A stretch of 64,000 nt of DNA from Erythrobacter sp. (GTDB lineage Bacteria; Pseudomonadota; Alphaproteobacteria; Sphingomonadales; Sphingomonadaceae): the NCBI GenBank assembly GCA_024642565.1, contig JAHEAV010000005.1, positions 1-64,000 of the forward strand, given 5' to 3'. Shown here one piece after another: positions 61,668 to 64,000 of the stretch; the first letter of the stretch is position 1; each line of letters opens with the position of its first letter. The position numbers and the translations under genes were made by a program. The notes below the pieces were generated by a model that did no database searches, had not been told where the DNA came from, and saw only the letters and a list, made by a program, of their open reading frames with translations.

Positions 61668-62656
61668 GAATTCTCCCTGGCGTCGATCACCATTTGACCG
61701 CAGCCGAAGCCGAAGAGGTATTCGGCGCACTACTTGACGGTGAAACCACCGATGAAGAGATTGCCCGTTTTCTGACGCTCCTTTCGGATCGCAACGAGAC
61801 TTCGGAAGAGATTGCCGGTGCCGCGCGCGCACTTCGCGCCAGGCTGATCCCCATTGCCGCGCCGGACAATGCGATCGACGTATGCGGAACTGGCGGCGAT
61901 GGTCATCATACGCTCAACGTCTCGACCGCAGTCAGCCTCGTGGTTGCCGCCAGCGGAGTTCCGGTTGCCAAGCATGGCAATCGCGCGGCTTCTTCCAAGG
62001 CCGGTGCAGCCGACACGCTGGAGGCGCTGGGCCTGGACATGGAAGCGGCCGGGCGGACGGCCGAAAAAACGCTGGCGGAAATCGGGATCTGTTTCCTGTT
62101 CGCAAAGAACCATCATCCCGCAATGGGCCGTATTCAGCCGATCCGGCAGAAATTGGGCCGACGAACCATCTTCAACCTGATGGGCCCGCTATCCAATCCT
62201 GCCGGAGTGAAGCGCCAGCTGATCGGCATCGCCCGGCCCGCCTATGTCCCGATTTACGCTGCTGCAAAGGCGCAACTCGGCACGGAAAGGACCATGATCG
62301 TTTCCGGGGACGAAGGTCTGGACGAGTTGAGCCTGGCAGGTGGCAACGAAATTGCGGACGTAAGGGGCAATGATTTCGAAATGCAGCGTGTCGATTGTTC
62401 CGTCGCAGGTATGGCGCATGCGCCGGTAGAGGCGATCCGGGGCGGCGATGCGGCGCATAATGCGAAGGCGCTGGTGGCGCTCCTGCAAGGCACCCCCGGA
62501 CCTTATCGCGACGCGGTGTTGTTCAATGCGGCTGCGGCGCTGCTTGTGGCGGGGGCAGGATCGGATTGGCAGCAAGGGGTAGCGCGGGCCAAAGAAACTC
62601 TTGATTCCGGTGCGGCGAAGGACTTGCTCGAAAACTGGATTGCGATGGCTGTATGA
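61664..62656 (+). CDS. trpD: Anthranilate phosphoribosyltransferase
   Basis: The 330-residue enzyme (from the ATG at 61664) shows [17 protein letters not shown] with the phosphoribosyl-pyrophosphate glycine loop, [47 protein letters not shown] and [12 protein letters not shown]. It joins anthranilate to PRPP. The start was chosen because it overlaps the trpG stop (ATGA); the ORF-track start is ten codons upstream. Confidence 0.96.
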   Translation: MRILPGVDHHLTAAEAEEVFGALLDGETTDEEIARFLTLLSDRNETSEEIAGAARALRARLIPIAAPDNAIDVCGTGGDGHHTLNVSTAVSLVVAASGVPVAKHGNRAASSKAGAADTLEALGLDMEAAGRTAEKTLAEIGICFLFAKNHHPAMGRIQPIRQKLGRRTIFNLMGPLSNPAGVKRQLIGIARPAYVPIYAAAKAQLGTERTMIVSGDEGLDELSLAGGNEIADVRGNDFEMQRVDCSVAGMAHAPVEAIRGGDAAHNAKALVALLQGTPGPYRDAVLFNAAAALLVAGAGSDWQQGVARAKETLDSGAAKDLLENWIAMAV

Positions 62657-63438
62657 ACAAGCTCGACGAGATATGCGCGACCAAGCGGAGCGAAGTTGCC
62701 GCCCGCAAAGCCGCAGCAACAATCAACCATCTGGATGCTCTTGCCCGCGAACAAAGCGCGCCGCGCGGTTTTCACGCCGCCCTGGTGGCCAAATCCGTAA
62801 AGGGCTTCGGACTGATCGCAGAGATCAAGAAAGCTTCTCCATCCAAAGGATTGATCCGTAAAGATTTTCATCCAGCAGAACATGCCGCGGCTTATGAAAG
62901 TGGTGGGGCAGCCTGTCTCTCGGTCCTCACCGATGCGCCCTATTTTCAAGGGCATGAAGACTATCTGATTGCCGCGCGTGCGGCCTGCACACTGCCAGTT
63001 CTGCGCAAGGACTTCATGGTCGATCCCTGGCAAGTGGCCGAAGCCCGTGCGATAGGCGCCGATGCCATCCTGATCATCGTTGCGGCTCTTGAAAATGAAG
63101 TGATGGCCGAAATCGAAAAGGCTGCGTTGGAGCGCGGGATGGATGTGCTTGTCGAAGTGCATAATGAGGCAGAAATGGAACGCGCCTGCCAACTGCAATC
63201 GCGACTGATTGGCGTCAACAATCGCGATCTCAAGCGCTTTGTGACGGATCTGGGCGTAACCGAACGGCTGGTTGCCTTGGCGCCACAGGGGGCGCTTCTG
63301 GTCAGTGAGAGCGGGATTTCTTCCCATGCCGATTGTCAGCGGCTGTCTCTTTCGGGTGTGCGCAACTTTCTTGTTGGAGAAAGCCTGATGCGCGCGGATG
63401 ATGTTTCCGCTGCAACGCGGGCTCTTCTGGAAGGTTGA
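62653..63438 (+). CDS. trpC: Indole-3-glycerol phosphate synthase
   Basis: This 261-residue TIM barrel carries [18 protein letters not shown] with the catalytic Lys, [51 protein letters not shown], and [13 protein letters not shown], all standard for TrpC. It closes the indole ring in tryptophan synthesis. It overlaps trpD by four bases and is followed directly by moaC. No TrpF domain is fused. Confidence 0.96.
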   Translation: MNKLDEICATKRSEVAARKAAATINHLDALAREQSAPRGFHAALVAKSVKGFGLIAEIKKASPSKGLIRKDFHPAEHAAAYESGGAACLSVLTDAPYFQGHEDYLIAARAACTLPVLRKDFMVDPWQVAEARAIGADAILIIVAALENEVMAEIEKAALERGMDVLVEVHNEAEMERACQLQSRLIGVNNRDLKRFVTDLGVTERLVALAPQGALLVSESGISSHADCQRLSLSGVRNFLVGESLMRADDVSAATRALLEG

Positions 63439-63439
63439 A

Positions 63440-63913
63440 ATGGCGGAACTGACCCACCTCGATCATAATGGCCACGCCCGCATGGTGGATGTTGGCGGCA
63501 AGCCGGATACCACCCGCACGGCCACGGCAACGGGCCGGATCGCCATGGCTCCTGCAGCCCTGGCGGCGATCCGTTCGGGCAACGCGCCCAAAGGGGATGT
63601 TCTTGCCGCCGCGCGGATTGCGGGGATCATGGCTGCAAAGAAAACTGCCGAACTTATCCCCCTATGCCATCCGCTCGCGTTGGACAGTGTAACAGTTGAT
63701 TTTGTTATCGAGGGCGATGCCGTTCGTGCCACCGCCACGGCTTCCCTTACCGGCAAAACCGGCGTAGAAATGGAAGCTCTTACAGCTACTTCGGTCGCAC
63801 TCCTGACAATTTACGATATGGCCAAGGCCCTCGACAAGGGTATGGTAATCGAGAATGTGCGCCTCCTGACCAAGACCGGCGGCAAATCGGGCAACTGGAC
63901 CGCGCCAGAATGA
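63440..63913 (+). CDS. moaC: Cyclic pyranopterin monophosphate synthase MoaC
   Basis: A 157-residue protein with the MoaC blocks [76 protein letters not shown], and the conserved Lys near the C-terminus (KTGGKSG). It makes cyclic pyranopterin monophosphate, the first molybdenum-cofactor intermediate. trpC-moaC-moeA linkage is typical of alphaproteobacteria. The ATG at 63440 follows trpC by one base. Confidence 0.95.
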   Translation: MAELTHLDHNGHARMVDVGGKPDTTRTATATGRIAMAPAALAAIRSGNAPKGDVLAAARIAGIMAAKKTAELIPLCHPLALDSVTVDFVIEGDAVRATATASLTGKTGVEMEALTATSVALLTIYDMAKALDKGMVIENVRLLTKTGGKSGNWTAPE

Positions 63914-63923
63914 TTACCGGGGC

Positions 63924-64000
63924 ATGACAGCACCTCTACCCCTTCTGGAAGCACAAGCGCGGCTGTTCAACCTTGTCTCCCCGCTTGCTGTTGAAGCGGT
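63924..64000 (+). CDS. moeA: Molybdopterin molybdenumtransferase MoeA, N-terminus (partial)
   Basis: An ATG ten bases after moaC opens a frame that runs off the window: MTAPLPLLEAQARLFNLVSP, then LAVEA. The LPLLEAQARL pattern at the N-terminus, with the moaC neighbour, points to MoeA, which inserts molybdenum into molybdopterin. Only 25 codons are visible, so the call leans on context. Confidence 0.7.
   Translation, partial: MTAPLPLLEAQARLFNLVSPLAVEA

Overview
The window reads as a GC-rich chromosomal segment of an alphaproteobacterium, most likely a sphingomonad (Sphingomonadales, Erythrobacteraceae/Sphingomonadaceae type). The evidence is gene order and family type: dusB-ntrB-ntrC-ntrY-ntrX-hfq-hflX in a row, a fused ispDF, a pyruvate dehydrogenase E1 beta subunit with an N-terminal lipoyl domain, trpG-trpD-trpC-moaC-moeA, and an Hfq made of two tandem Sm domains. 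I see no rRNA operon, insertion sequence, prophage or CRISPR array. Two tRNA genes are present: Ser-UGA and Arg-CCU.

Layout. 1-0.2 kb: tail of lpdA and tRNA-Ser. 0.3-9.2 kb (+): a cell-wall and housekeeping string (MltB-type transglycosylase, RlpA/SPOR lipoprotein, PBP5-type carboxypeptidase, tmk, holB, metG, tatD, metallo-hydrolase, a small membrane protein too short for the ORF track, mazG). 9.2-18.6 kb: the main accessory region. A tightly overlapped five-gene minus-strand operon (GntR/FCD regulator, HMG-CoA lyase-type enzyme, hydantoinase/oxoprolinase A and B, class III CoA-transferase) is divergent from a TonB-dependent receptor, with a perfect TTGTATACAA palindrome between them. It sits exactly between mazG and hflX, which are commonly near neighbours in alphaproteobacteria. 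18.6-27.8 kb (-): hflX, tandem hfq, ntrX, ntrY, ntrC, ntrB, dusB. 27.9-34.4 kb: ispDF, a secreted hypothetical, pncC-type amidase, RatA/Coq10-like, lipA, carbonic anhydrase, NYN/LOTUS protein, secreted repeat protein. 34.7-43.9 kb: gyrA coupled to a TauD-type dioxygenase, YhhN, trmFO, EF-hand protein, squalene/phytoene-synthase-like protein, and three TadE/TadG-type pseudopilin genes. 44-49.9 kb: pdhA-pdhB, ftsB, acyl-CoA dehydrogenase, hppD with a VOC partner, tRNA-Arg. 50-55.5 kb: DUF1178, nitrilase-like, grxC, a heat-shock hsp20 with sigma32-like promoter and ROSE-type RNA thermometer, a structured non-coding region, pyrG, secG, tpiA. 55.7-64 kb (+): PpiD-like foldase, trpE, phosphodiester glycosidase lipoprotein, prolyl aminopeptidase, trpG, trpD, trpC, moaC, start of moeA.

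How the parts fit. Much of the window is core metabolism: lipoylation and pyruvate dehydrogenase (lipA, pdhAB, lpdA), tryptophan, isoprenoid and CTP synthesis, nitrogen-status signalling and envelope maintenance. The strongest candidates for new biology are (i) the GntR-HMGL-HyuAB-CaiB/TonB-receptor locus, which looks like an uptake and carboxylate/ketone degradation module of unknown substrate; (ii) the tandem Hfq, whose second domain has an acidic rather than basic rim; (iii) a rod-shaped non-coding element at about 52.3 kb; and (iv) the ROSE thermometer, a known class that can be read base by base here. All calls come from reading the sequence and supplied translations; no database search or folding program was run.
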